Of a stretch of DNA of 64,000 nt, positions 51,617 to 61,424 are shown one piece after another (the stretch's first letter is position 1; every line of letters starts with the position of its first letter). The notes under the pieces are model-generated. The model was not told the origin of the DNA and searched no databases. It saw nothing but the letters and a program-made list of their open reading frames with translations. The stretch is from Akkermansia sp. (lineage in GTDB: Bacteria; Verrucomicrobiota; Verrucomicrobiia; Verrucomicrobiales; Akkermansiaceae), in contig JALFWB010000011.1 in assembly GCA_022787425.1 (NCBI GenBank), positions 62,001-126,000 of the forward strand. The letters are read 5' to 3'. The position numbers were made by a program, and so were the translations under genes.

Positions 51617-54600
51617 ATGAAATTCAACACAACACTCACGCTTGCGGCACTGGCGCTCACGACGCCGATGCTCTGCCAGGCGCAGGATCCGGTGGGCTCC
51701 TTGGCGCAGGTAAAGCAGCTGGCTGCCGCCGGCAAGATTGACGAGGCTGCTCAGCTGGCGGACAAGGTTGTCGCCAAGTTCAGCGGCGAAGGCAACTTAG
51801 CCAAGCAGTACTGCTATGTGATTCCCTTCTACCTGTGGGAGAAGGCGACGATGTATATGAAGGCAGGCCGCTATGACGAGGCCGTGAACGCCTTCAAAAA
51901 GCTGAACCCCGGCCAGCGCTGGAGCAGCAAGGAATTTTTGAATACGGCCCGCGCCAACCTGAGCGAGGAGCAGATGGACTATGTTCTGATGTACTCCACG
52001 GCCTCCATCTTCCAGCAGGGGCACGCCCGCTACAAGCAAGCCATCGGCACCGAGGGCAAGGGGGGTGACCTCTCCAAGCTGGATGAGGCCATCAAGTACT
52101 TGGACGAGTACCTCAAGCTGCTGGAGAAAGGCAAGGTCTCCAAGGCAGAGAAGAAGATGAAGGTAGAGAGCCAGGTGTGCTTCCTGTTGATGCAGGCCTG
52201 CCTGATGAAGCCGACTCCGGACATGGAGAAGGCGAAGGCGTACTTGGACAAGAGCTCGCAGGGCAAGGGCAAGTTGCCGGATGACATGGCCATCCAAGGC
52301 TTGGAGTCCATCATGAAGGTGGCCACGACCAAGCCGGAGTACATCGACTGGGCCTACAGGATCATCGAAGGCAACCCCTCCAGCTACAACTTGGGGGCCC
52401 AGCGCTCCGCCAAGTTTGCAGGCAAGTTCCTGAACATGGGTATTCGCGTGGCGAGTCTGGTGCCCAAGTTCATGCAGAACAACAACCCCAAGGGCATCGA
52501 GCAGGGAGCCCAGGCTGCTCGTGCCGCCGCTGCCCTCTTCAGCATTATGCCGGACCTGCGCGAGGTGGTCAACGTGACCGGCGCGCTGGATAAAAATATC
52601 GGCAAGCTGAAAGACGAGCGCCGCCCGGTCATCAGCGACTCCGGCACCGGCGAGACCATCCGTCCGGATGTGAATAAGAAGCTCCTCGGCCAGTACAAGG
52701 ACTTCGTCTCCAAGGGCAAGTACACGGAAGCCTACGCCATCATGACCCAAGCGAACGTGTACTACCAGTGCTTCAGCAGTGCCCGTCTGGGTCGCGCCGG
52801 CTTCCAGGTGATCGTCGATCGCTATCCGGACCTGCAGAAGGAGGAGAAGGACCCGAAGAACAAGGACAAGAAGATTCTCAAGCCCCAGAGAGACAACAAC
52901 CTGTTCCTGCTCTCCCAGTTCTGCTCTGCCTGCGGCGATGAAGCGGCACAGGAGAAGTACCAGTCCATGATGGACCAAAGCTCTGCCGACGGCAGCATGA
53001 AGAAGTCCCTGGCCTTCGGCGAGCTCAAGAAACTCTGGAAGAAGGCAGAAGAAACCTACAAAAACCCGAAGGCAAGCGATGCTGACAAGCGCACGGCCTA
53101 TGAGAAGGTGATCAAGCAGACAGAAGTCGTGAAGGAGCAGATGAAGGACAACAAGTCCATCTGGGCCTACGCGAGCATGCTCTCCCTGACGGCCAACTTC
53201 CGCATTGCCAAGTACGCCGAAGCAATCAAGATCGGCGATGAGTTCCTGAAGTCCGAGGCTCTGACGGCGAAGGGTGAAGGTGCGATCAAGCCCGCAACGG
53301 TGGACCAGTTCACCACGCAGGCCCTCTACTTCATCTCTGAGTCCTACATCAATTTGGGCAAGGCCGGTGATTTGTCCCAGTACGAGAAGGCGAGCAAGCA
53401 GTTCGAGAAGTACGTCACCTACTTGGGCGGTGCATCCTTCAAGCCGACAACGGAGACCCTGCCGGACAAGCTGCTGAAGGACAAGATTGCGCCGAACTTC
53501 TACTACAGCATTGCGAACATGCTCATGGATCGCGGTCGCCAGCAGGAGGACACGCAGAAGCAGGACTACGAGATGGCCACCAAGCTGTGCAAGATTATTG
53601 CCGCTTCTTGGAAGGACAACGCAATTGCCCCGCGAGCCGCCCTTACAGCCGGCAACCTGCAGATGTTCATGGCCCGCGACGGCAAGCTTGACAAGGCCGT
53701 GGCCGATGAAGGCAAGCGCGCCAGCTTGGCTCTGTTCGACACCGCCCGCACGTCCGCCTTTGCCATGGCGGAGAAGGACCCGAAGCAGGCAGCCAAGATG
53801 AAGGACGTGGCCTCCCAGGCCCTGTTCTTCTTGGCCTCCTACTCTGCGGACATCAAGATGACGCCGGAAGAGACCAACGAGCAACAGGCCGCCCGAATCC
53901 AAGGCTATGTGGATGAGTTCTGGAGCAAGGCCGACAGCGAAGGCAACGCCAGCTCGCTCGACATGTCCGACTTGTCCTTGGCCCGTGCCTGCAAGGCCAC
54001 CAAGGAGACACCCGGAGCCGTTGAGGCCTTTGATGCCGCCGTGAAGAAAGACGAGGAAATCATTGCCCGCGAGGCCACCTACGCCTTCAATCGCGGCGTG
54101 CCCAACTCCAAGCTGGAGAAGTACATCAACTCCTATGTGGAGAAGTACACCAAGGGCATGGCAACCTTCCACGGCAAGAACATGACCTTGGCGGACAAGA
54201 GCGAGAAGTTCGGTAACTTCCCGGGCTTGGATCCCAACGACAAGTACACGGGCTCCATCTTCCGCATGGCCATCATCACCGCCATGGGTGAGGAAATGGC
54301 TGCCGCGAAGGACCCGGAGGTCAAGAAGAGCCTGCGCAGCGACATGACCAAGGCCTTGGAGGAAATGGCCCTCAAGTATCGTCCGGACGACCTGACGAAC
54401 TACAACTGCGTGCAGGTGGGCGACTACCTGGTGAAGTACGTCGGCGAGATGAGCGATCCGTCCTCCATGGAGCACGAGCTCAACCAGGCCATTGCGTACT
54501 ACAGCAAGGTCATCGAGCGCAAGGGAGACTTCTTGGATAATGCCCGCGTGGGTAAGGCACAGGCCCTCGCCTACCGCAACAAGGGCAATGACAAGCAGGA

Positions 54601-55177
54601 CGCCATCGCCCTGTACCAAGAGGTATCCGAGTGCGGCGACCCGATCATCATGGCCCCTGCCCTCTACGGCATGGCGGAGAACTACATGTCCACCGGCAAT
54701 GTGAAGCAAGCCATTGCCTGCGCCGAGAAGTTCCTGAACAACCGTCAGATGACCTACAAGCGCCTGGATATGATCCTGCTGGCCGGTGATGCCTACCTGA
54801 AGGATCAGAACTACAACAGTGCCCTCATTCAGTTCATGAATGTCTACAACCAGAACAAGGGACGCTTCGAGTACTCGATCCCGGCCTGCATCAAGATGAT
54901 GGACACCTGGGCAGCGCGCAACACGCCCGCCACCGGTGACCGCATGAAGGGCGACTTCAAGCACTCCGACGCCTACCAGGCCTGGAGCACGGGTAAGAGC
55001 TTCAAGGAGCTCATCGATCGCAGTGTGAAGGCCGGCGGCGACAAGTTCAAGCTCACCGGCAGCCAGATGAAGCTGCTGAGCGACTTGGAGGCCAAAGTGA
55101 AGGCTGCTTACACCCCGCAGGTGCAGCAGGAAGAGAAACAGCGCGTTGACTTCGCCAATCGCGTTCACAAGAACTAA
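51617..55177 (+). CDS. Large exported TPR-type repeat protein
   Basis: The 1186-residue protein has a Sec signal (MKFNTTLTLAALALTTPMLC, cleavage near QAQ). The rest is Lys/Ala-rich alpha-helical repeats with TPR-like pairs such as AGRYDEAVNAFKKLNP (about 80), YEKASKQFEKYVTYLG (about 595) and YNSALIQFMNVYNQNKG (about 1075), so a long solenoid in the periplasm is likely. No catalytic motif is seen. It follows the ExbB-ExbD-ExbD genes and precedes a smaller exported protein by 24 bases, suggesting a scaffold in the same envelope machine. Function is inferred from context only. Confidence 0.78.
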   Translation: MKFNTTLTLAALALTTPMLCQAQDPVGSLAQVKQLAAAGKIDEAAQLADKVVAKFSGEGNLAKQYCYVIPFYLWEKATMYMKAGRYDEAVNAFKKLNPGQRWSSKEFLNTARANLSEEQMDYVLMYSTASIFQQGHARYKQAIGTEGKGGDLSKLDEAIKYLDEYLKLLEKGKVSKAEKKMKVESQVCFLLMQACLMKPTPDMEKAKAYLDKSSQGKGKLPDDMAIQGLESIMKVATTKPEYIDWAYRIIEGNPSSYNLGAQRSAKFAGKFLNMGIRVASLVPKFMQNNNPKGIEQGAQAARAAAALFSIMPDLREVVNVTGALDKNIGKLKDERRPVISDSGTGETIRPDVNKKLLGQYKDFVSKGKYTEAYAIMTQANVYYQCFSSARLGRAGFQVIVDRYPDLQKEEKDPKNKDKKILKPQRDNNLFLLSQFCSACGDEAAQEKYQSMMDQSSADGSMKKSLAFGELKKLWKKAEETYKNPKASDADKRTAYEKVIKQTEVVKEQMKDNKSIWAYASMLSLTANFRIAKYAEAIKIGDEFLKSEALTAKGEGAIKPATVDQFTTQALYFISESYINLGKAGDLSQYEKASKQFEKYVTYLGGASFKPTTETLPDKLLKDKIAPNFYYSIANMLMDRGRQQEDTQKQDYEMATKLCKIIAASWKDNAIAPRAALTAGNLQMFMARDGKLDKAVADEGKRASLALFDTARTSAFAMAEKDPKQAAKMKDVASQALFFLASYSADIKMTPEETNEQQAARIQGYVDEFWSKADSEGNASSLDMSDLSLARACKATKETPGAVEAFDAAVKKDEEIIAREATYAFNRGVPNSKLEKYINSYVEKYTKGMATFHGKNMTLADKSEKFGNFPGLDPNDKYTGSIFRMAIITAMGEEMAAAKDPEVKKSLRSDMTKALEEMALKYRPDDLTNYNCVQVGDYLVKYVGEMSDPSSMEHELNQAIAYYSKVIERKGDFLDNARVGKAQALAYRNKGNDKQDAIALYQEVSECGDPIIMAPALYGMAENYMSTGNVKQAIACAEKFLNNRQMTYKRLDMILLAGDAYLKDQNYNSALIQFMNVYNQNKGRFEYSIPACIKMMDTWAARNTPATGDRMKGDFKHSDAYQAWSTGKSFKELIDRSVKAGGDKFKLTGSQMKLLSDLEAKVKAAYTPQVQQEEKQRVDFANRVHKN

Positions 55178-55201
55178 TCACCCCACACTTCTTACACAAA
55201 G

Positions 55202-56227
55202 ATGAAATTCTCACACATCAGCACTTTGGCTTTCGGAGCATTGGCCTGCGCCGGCTTGGCGCAAGCCCAGCAAGCCGGAGGTCCGGAGCTCATCATTCAC
55301 GTGCAGTTCGGCAAGGGACAGGAAGTCCTCAAGGTAACCTCCTGCACGGGGGACTCCTTCCAGTTCACGGACCGTCAGGGAACCCCGAAGATGGCCACCC
55401 CGAAGGACACCTCGGTCTTCTACATCGACACCCCGAAGGACTTGGTGGAAGCGGAGGAAGCCTTCCGAGGCAATGAACTGGCCGAGGCTCGCAAAAAGCT
55501 GGCTGCCGTCAAGAACAAGTACGCCATGTACAACGCCCTTCCCGGCAACCCATCCACCAAGGCGGCCCTCATGGAGCTGGAATGCTGCGTTCGCATGCAG
55601 GACTGGGCAGCCGTCAAGCAGCTGACCCGCACCTTCCCCAACTTCGAGCTGCTCAAAGGCGAGGAGTTGGGCCTGCTGGAGGCGGCCCGCATCACCGGTA
55701 ACATCACCGATGATCCCTCCTGCGCCAACAACATCAACAAGGACTACAAGTACCTGACGGGTAAAGGCAAGGAAGCCCTCAAGAACATGCCGACGGACAA
55801 GTACGCGTGGGTGTGCTACGCCCGCGGCCGTGCTCTGGCTGCCGGACTGGGGGAAAGCATTCCTGCCGACAAGGTGAACACCATGCACGAGGCGGTCGAC
55901 CTGCTCTGCCAGTGCGTGATGGCCTCCCGCGGCAAGAATCCGGAGCTGGTAGAGGATGCTCTCTCCCGCAGCATTGACCTGCTGGTAGGGGCACCGGGCA
56001 TCAAGGAAGCCATGGGCAAGTTGCGCGGCAACATCACCAAGAAAACTTGGGAAGATGCTCCCTTTGACCTGAAGGACGCCGTGGCCATGGCCAAGATTTA
56101 CCGCACGATCGTGGCCCCCAAAGGCAAGAACAAGAATGCGGATGCACTCTGCAAGCTGTTCTACAATGCCGCGCCGGACCGAGTGAAGGACAACAAGGGC
56201 GGCGGAGACAACAAGGCCAAGAAGTAA
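55202..56227 (+). CDS. Exported hypothetical protein next to the TPR gene
   Basis: The 341-residue protein has a signal peptide (MKFSHISTLAFGALACAGLA, cleavage after AQA). A short N-terminal beta segment (LIIHVQFGKGQEVLKVTSC, about 30-48) is followed by helical, TPR-like sequence (AFRGNELAEARKKLAAVKNKY, about 87-107). No known family was recognised. The 24-base gap to the TPR gene and the terminator after it make them one unit. Confidence 0.7.
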   Translation: MKFSHISTLAFGALACAGLAQAQQAGGPELIIHVQFGKGQEVLKVTSCTGDSFQFTDRQGTPKMATPKDTSVFYIDTPKDLVEAEEAFRGNELAEARKKLAAVKNKYAMYNALPGNPSTKAALMELECCVRMQDWAAVKQLTRTFPNFELLKGEELGLLEAARITGNITDDPSCANNINKDYKYLTGKGKEALKNMPTDKYAWVCYARGRALAAGLGESIPADKVNTMHEAVDLLCQCVMASRGKNPELVEDALSRSIDLLVGAPGIKEAMGKLRGNITKKTWEDAPFDLKDAVAMAKIYRTIVAPKGKNKNADALCKLFYNAAPDRVKDNKGGGDNKAKK

Positions 56228-56244
56228 ACGAGAACATTAAACCG

Positions 56245-56278
56245 GGCCGGGGGTTACCGAACGGAGCCCCCGGCCTTC
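56245..56278 (+). terminator. Terminator of the TPR gene pair
   Basis: GGCCGGGGG (56245-56253) pairs with CCCCCGGCC (56267-56275), 18 bases after the stop, followed by TTCT. Confidence 0.7.
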
Positions 56279-56296
56279 TGATACCTTATTCCGACG

Positions 56297-56785
56297 ATGA
56301 TTGACATGCTCGTAAGGCTGTATGACCTACCGGATGGGGCGCCGCTGCGCGAGGCCCTGCAAACCGGGGGCATCACCATCCGACGCTGCAACCCCTTCGA
56401 ACGCCACATTCTGACAGACTGGGTGGGCCGCACCTTCAGCCCGAAATGGGTGAGTGAGGCCAAGGTGGCCATGGGGCACCAACCCGCCGCCTGCTACATT
56501 GCGACAAAGGACCGGACCATCGTGGGCTTTGTGTGCTACGACACGACCGCCCGCGGCTTCGTGGGCCCCATGGGCGTGGACCCGGAGCACCGCAGCCACG
56601 GCCTCGGTAAGGCCCTGCTCGTCACAGCCCTGGAGAACATGCGCGCCCTCGGCTATGCCTACGCCATCATCGGCGGGGTCGGCCCGCAGGAGTTCTATGC
56701 ACGCTGCGTGGGTGCCACACCCATCGAAAACTCATCGCCGGGTATCTACAAAGACCTGCTGCCGGACCCGCCGCAGCACTCATAA
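56297..56785 (+). CDS. GNAT family N-acetyltransferase
   Basis: The 162-residue protein has the GNAT fold: VGFVCYDTTARGFVGPMGVD followed by the acetyl-CoA loop PEHRSHGLGKALLVTAL (Q/RxxGxG/A type, about 97-113) and YAIIGGVGPQEFYARCVGAT, a typical end. Substrate unknown. It stands alone between two terminator-promoter regions. Confidence 0.85.
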   Translation: MIDMLVRLYDLPDGAPLREALQTGGITIRRCNPFERHILTDWVGRTFSPKWVSEAKVAMGHQPAACYIATKDRTIVGFVCYDTTARGFVGPMGVDPEHRSHGLGKALLVTALENMRALGYAYAIIGGVGPQEFYARCVGATPIENSSPGIYKDLLPDPPQHS

Positions 56786-56818
56786 TGCGCTTTTTTTACG
56801 AAAACAGGCAACTTTACC

Positions 56819-56847
56819 TTGACATACCAAAAAAAAGCTGGTAAAAA
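56819..56847 (+). promoter_or_regulatory. Promoter of the Ser-Asp-repeat lipoprotein
   Basis: Consensus TTGACA (56819-56824), a 17-base spacer and TAAAAA (56842-56847), with the ATG 25 bases later. Confidence 0.68.
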
Positions 56848-56871
56848 TAGCCCATAGCTTATCTATTTCTC

Positions 56872-58011
56872 ATGAAACGTTTCTTTTCAATCGCATCTGC
56901 ACTCTGCGCAGCAGCCACGCTTTTGACCTCGTGCCAAAAGGAGGAGGACTCCACCATGAAGCTGGCACAGGAACTTACGGCGGAGCTGCAGTCCGTCACG
57001 AGCAAGTCCCAAGCTGATGCCTCGGCCGAGCGAGTGAAGGTTCTCTACGAGCGCTTTATCAACTCTCTCAACCGCCCGCTGACGGGTGATGGCTCCGCCC
57101 TGTACAAGAGCTGCGGGGATAAGGAGACCGACCCGCGCAGCGAGGAGTTCGCCAAAGCCCTGCAGGCCTTGGCCAAGGAAATCGGCCGCGTACGCGCCAG
57201 TAAGCCGGTACCGGAATTCGACCAGCCGGTGGATGACCAAATTCTGTATGCAGCCGTGGAGAAGCACCGCCACCTGACCCAGCCGGAGCGCCCCCGCAAG
57301 AATTACGGCGAGGCCTCTGCCGAGGAGATTGAGGTGGTGAAGCAGCACAGTGACCTTGCCGGCGGCATTGCGGATGAGAACAAGCAGCGTTGGCTGAACA
57401 ACACACTCTACGGCAGCACGGAGTCCGAGGGTGAGGAATTCAAGGAGCTGACGATGTTTGACGAGTGCTACGGCTCGACAGCGATGCAGGAGGCCTTGGC
57501 TTACAAGAGTACCCCCTCTCAGCAGGAGCTCTTCTCTGCCCCCGAGGCCCCCGCCGCCCCGGAAAAGAAGGAAGCCCAGCCTGATCCCGAGCCCGAGACC
57601 GCTGAGGCCCCTGCCCTGACCGTTACGGACGGCGACAGCAGCGACTCCGGGGATGACGAGGACTCCGGGGACTCCTCCGACTCTGACAGCGACAGCGGGG
57701 ATGACTCCTCCGACAGCTCGGATTCTGACTCTGACTCCGATTCTGACTCCGGATCCGATTCCTCCTCCGATTCCGGCGATGACTCAGGCTTGGACATCGA
57801 CACCGATGACTCCTCCTCTGACAGCAGCTCGGATGACTCCTCCTCCGACAGCTCGGACAGCGGCACGGACGACACGTCCACGGACAGCTCCGATGACAGC
57901 GGCACGGACAGTGGGGATTCGACGGACAGCACGGACGACTCCTCCTCCGATGACGGCGGGAGCAGCGACTCCGGGAGCGATGATGGGGACGACTTTGACA
58001 TAAGCCTCTGA
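56872..58011 (+). CDS. Lipoprotein with long Ser-Asp repeat tail
   Basis: The 379-residue protein has a lipoprotein signal peptide with lipobox LTSC at Cys21 (MKRFFSIASALCAAATLLTSC). Residues 25-200 are helical and charged, with no known domain. An Ala/Pro/Glu linker precedes a tail (about 253-379) made almost only of Ser and Asp with scattered Gly and Thr, like the SD regions of staphylococcal Sdr/Clf proteins, here without a cell-wall anchor. The tail is very acidic and may bind calcium or act as a stalk. The protein should sit on the outer membrane or its periplasmic face. Confidence 0.78.
   Translation: MKRFFSIASALCAAATLLTSCQKEEDSTMKLAQELTAELQSVTSKSQADASAERVKVLYERFINSLNRPLTGDGSALYKSCGDKETDPRSEEFAKALQALAKEIGRVRASKPVPEFDQPVDDQILYAAVEKHRHLTQPERPRKNYGEASAEEIEVVKQHSDLAGGIADENKQRWLNNTLYGSTESEGEEFKELTMFDECYGSTAMQEALAYKSTPSQQELFSAPEAPAAPEKKEAQPDPEPETAEAPALTVTDGDSSDSGDDEDSGDSSDSDSDSGDDSSDSSDSDSDSDSDSGSDSSSDSGDDSGLDIDTDDSSSDSSSDDSSSDSSDSGTDDTSTDSSDDSGTDSGDSTDSTDDSSSDDGGSSDSGSDDGDDFDISL
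57628..58002 (+). repeat. Ser-Asp codon repeat
   Basis: About 125 codons of mostly Asp (GAC/GAT) and Ser (TCC/AGC/TCT/TCG/AGT). Codons are mixed rather than uniform, so the repeat is kept at protein level and is not a recent slippage array. Confidence 0.85.
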
Positions 58012-58050
58012 GCCGCTAACCGCGAACCGACTCTTCATGAGATAGACACT

Positions 58051-58087
58051 GCAGGGCTCATCACCGCATGAGCCCTGCCCTTTTATT
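58051..58087 (+). terminator. Terminator of the lipoprotein gene
   Basis: Perfect 11-base-pair stem GCAGGGCTCAT/ATGAGCCCTGC with CCTTTTATT after it; truA starts only 9 bases beyond. Confidence 0.85.
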
Positions 58088-58095
58088 CACCGGGC

Positions 58096-58857
58096 ATGAG
58101 CAGCAGACTCCTCTTCACCTGCGCCTACGACGGCACACCCTATCGGGGTTGGCAAAGCCAAGCCGGAGGGGGCACGGTGCAGGACACCATCGAGGCGGCG
58201 GCGGCCGATATTCTGCGGCAGCCCCTGCGCATAGCCGCCGCAGGACGCACCGATGCCGGGGTTCATGCCGAGGCCCAGTGCTTTCACGCGGATGTTCCGG
58301 ACAGCTGCCGCATGAGCCCGGAGAACTGGCAAGCGGCGATGAATGCCCACCTGCCTGCCACCATCCGCATCTGCGGTGTGCGACGGGTCGAGCCGGACTT
58401 TCATGCACGCTTCAGTGCTGCGGGTAAGATTTACGAGTATCTCATCTGCCGCGCCCCGGTGCAGAGTCCCTTCCTCTACAATCGCTCTTGGCATGTGCCG
58501 CACCCCTTCGATGTCGATGCACTGGAAGCGGCCCTGAAGCTATACACCGGCGAGCATGACTTCCGCCGCTTTGCCGCCAACCGAGGCAACGAACCGGACG
58601 ACCCGCCGCCGGACTTCTACCTCCGCACCATCCACAGCACTGACGTACAGCGCGAGGGGGAGCTGCTGCGCCTGCGCTTCTGCGGCAATGGCTTCATGTA
58701 CCGCATGGTCCGCATGCTCACCGGCACCGCGCATAGGGTGGCGACCGGCCGCATGTCCCCGGGGGAGCTGGAGTCGATGCTCACCTGCCCCACCGGCCCC
58801 AAGACCCGCTTCTGCGCCCCCGCCTGTGGGCTCTACCTGCACCGCGTACTCTATTAG
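58096..58857 (+). CDS. truA: tRNA pseudouridine(38-40) synthase
   Basis: The 253-residue enzyme has CAYDGTPYRGWQSQ at the N-terminus, the catalytic loop AAGRTDAGVHAEAQ with the essential Asp (about 57), KIYEYLIC, and the C-terminal FCGNGFMYRMVRMLTGTAHRVATG. Length is near the usual 245-270. It lies right after a terminator; no separate promoter was recognised, so how it is transcribed is unclear. Confidence 0.95.
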   Translation: MSSRLLFTCAYDGTPYRGWQSQAGGGTVQDTIEAAAADILRQPLRIAAAGRTDAGVHAEAQCFHADVPDSCRMSPENWQAAMNAHLPATIRICGVRRVEPDFHARFSAAGKIYEYLICRAPVQSPFLYNRSWHVPHPFDVDALEAALKLYTGEHDFRRFAANRGNEPDDPPPDFYLRTIHSTDVQREGELLRLRFCGNGFMYRMVRMLTGTAHRVATGRMSPGELESMLTCPTGPKTRFCAPACGLYLHRVLY

Positions 58858-58860
58858 GGT

Positions 58861-58908
58861 AAAATGCAAAGCACCCGCCCCGGCCCGGGTGAGGGGCAGA
58901 GCGGGTGC
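58861..58908 (-). terminator. Terminator of the Sel1-like gene
   Basis: Stem GCACCCGC (58871-58878) with GCGGGTGC (58901-58908); on the minus strand TTTGCATTTT follows. It may also serve truA from the other side. Confidence 0.7.
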
Positions 58909-58933
58909 GACCGGCTAGAGGAGCCGGGACTGT

Positions 58934-59437
58934 TTACTTCTCAGCGGGTGCAGCGTCGGCCTTGGGTGCGGGCTCGGCAGGCTTCACGTCAGCTGCGGGC
59001 TTCTCAGCGGCCTTTTCGGCACAAGCCTTGGCGGCTGCGGCGTACTTCTCCGCCAGCTCGGGGTTCTTGGGCACCCCCTTACCCTCGGCGTACAGGTGCG
59101 CCAGTGCCCGGCAGGCAGCGGGGTTACCCTCTGCAGCAGCCTTCTCCAAGCCCGGGATCGAGGCGGCGTACATGCCCTTCGCCTTCTCGGCGTCCTTAGG
59201 CGTGTTCACCCCGTTCTCGGTCAGCCAGGCCAGCGTGAACTGCGCCACCGGGTCGCCGTTCGCTGCCAAGAGGGTCACGCTCTCAATGTTCAGCGTCTCC
59301 TCCGGGCAGGCCGGGCAGCAGCACGGCGGGCACTTCTTGCCCTCGTCACACTTCTTCTCGTTGCACGCTGTCGGCTCGGCTCCGTTTGCGCCGAAGGCCG
59401 CCAGCACCATCGCCATGATGAATGCGTTGTTCTTCAT
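58934..59437 (-). CDS. Exported Sel1-repeat-like protein
   Basis: The 167-residue protein has a signal peptide (MKNNAFIMAMVLAAFGANGA), a Cys-rich patch (CDEGKKCPPCCCPACPEE, about 29-46) and one to two Sel1/TPR-like repeats (GDPVAQFTLAWLTENGVNTP and GNPAACRALAHLYAEGKGVP). The tail is Ala/Lys/Pro/Glu-rich. The cysteine patch in an exported protein suggests metal binding or disulfides. No specific function can be given. Confidence 0.75.
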   Translation of the reverse strand: MKNNAFIMAMVLAAFGANGAEPTACNEKKCDEGKKCPPCCCPACPEETLNIESVTLLAANGDPVAQFTLAWLTENGVNTPKDAEKAKGMYAASIPGLEKAAAEGNPAACRALAHLYAEGKGVPKNPELAEKYAAAAKACAEKAAEKPAADVKPAEPAPKADAAPAEK

Positions 59438-59445
59438 AGGCCTCC

Positions 59446-59474
59446 ATTTTGCCCGCGTTAGTCCCCCTTTGCAA
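59446..59474 (-). promoter_or_regulatory. Promoter of the Sel1-like gene
   Basis: On the minus strand: TTGCAA (59474-59469), a 17-base spacer and CAAAAT (59451-59446), 8 bases before the ATG; GGAGG lies in that short gap. Confidence 0.5.
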
Positions 59475-59548
59475 TCTATCTTGCCAACTGTTTATGAGGG
59501 TAAAATGAGAAAAAATTGCAAAAAATGCAAAAAAATGCAGAATTAAGA

Positions 59549-59577
59549 TTGACGTGCGGGGAAAAATCGTGTATACT
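59549..59577 (+). promoter_or_regulatory. Promoter of the tRNA-Thr-tuf operon
   Basis: TTGACG (59549-59554), a 17-base spacer and TATACT (59572-59577), 44 bases before tRNA-Thr. Confidence 0.8.
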
Positions 59578-59589
59578 GCCCCTGCTTTC

Positions 59590-59610
59590 ATGTCTTCCCT
59601 TCGAAGACAT
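59590..59610 (+). other. Leader hairpin before tRNA-Thr
   Basis: Perfect 8-base-pair stem ATGTCTTC/GAAGACAT with a 5-base loop, 11 bases before the tRNA; a likely RNA-processing signal. Confidence 0.6.
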
Positions 59611-59621
59611 ACGGAGTCGAC

Positions 59622-59693
<72 letters not shown>

Positions 59694-59744
59694 CTCCGGC
59701 TCTTGCAAGAATAAAGCAGCCCAATACACAAATCCATTACAATT

Positions 59745-60926
<1,182 letters not shown>

Positions 60927-60986
60927 TTGCTGCAACACTTAACGTAGGGCATCGGTTCCCCTGCCCGGGGAATTGAGTCCCGGCCC

Positions 60987-61020
60987 CGGGAGGCACCCTC
61001 GGTAACGAGGGTGTCTCCCG
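60987..61020 (+). other. Strong hairpin between tuf and tRNA-Trp
   Basis: A 15-base-pair stem from CGGGAGGCACCCTCG to CGAGGGTGTCTCCCG with a GTAA loop (a GNRA tetraloop) and one wobble. No T tract follows, so it may be an RNase processing site or partial attenuator rather than a full terminator. Confidence 0.65.
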
Positions 61021-61050
61021 ATGAGGCCGAAATAATCAGATAAGGTATAT

Positions 61051-61126
61051 AGGGTACTAGCTCAATCGGTAGAGCAGCGGTCTCCAAAACCGCGTGTTGG
61101 GAGTTCGAGTCTCTCGTACCCTGCCA
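61051..61126 (+). tRNA. tRNA-Trp (anticodon CCA)
   Basis: Acceptor AGGGTAC/GTACCCT, anticodon stem CGGT/ACCG around loop CTCCAAA (anticodon CCA), T loop AGTTCGAGTCT, discriminator G and an encoded CCA end. It precedes secE as in many bacteria. Confidence 0.95.
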
Positions 61127-61173
61127 CCTTCTCTGATTTTTTATCTCTGAACATAACCTGACGTCAACAAAGA

Positions 61174-61401
61174 ATGTTCCGCAAATTATTCCAGTTCATA
61201 GCCAACGTCAAGGGCGAGCTCAAGAAGTGCTCTTGGCCTTGGTCGAGCGACCCCAAGGTAAAGGGGTTCAAGAAGTACAAAGAGCTGTGCAGCTCCACGA
61301 CGGTGGTGCTGATTGCGATGGTACTTTTGGGTGCATACGTTGCGCTGTTTGACCTCATCATGTCAACGGTGGTGAGCTGGGTGATCGTGAATTGTTCCTG
61401 A
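61174..61401 (+). CDS. secE: Preprotein translocase subunit SecE
   Basis: The 75-residue protein has the SecE signature FIANVKGELKKCSWPWSSDP followed by one membrane helix (TVVLIAMVLLGAYVALFDLI). It is the short one-helix form that clamps SecY. Place between tRNA-Trp and nusG is the standard order. Confidence 0.93.
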   Translation: MFRKLFQFIANVKGELKKCSWPWSSDPKVKGFKKYKELCSSTTVVLIAMVLLGAYVALFDLIMSTVVSWVIVNCS

Positions 61402-61424
61402 CGTTCCACGAACGACACATTGCT

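Noticed and set aside
51797..55168. 1123-codon open frame opposite the TPR gene
   Set aside because: Same artefact: the plus-strand gene has a signal peptide, start context and repeats, while the minus translation is Leu/Gly/His-rich with no motif.
57628..58002. Possible CRISPR or minisatellite in the Ser-Asp region
   Set aside because: It is an in-frame codon repeat with mixed synonymous codons, no fixed repeat-spacer period and no cas genes.
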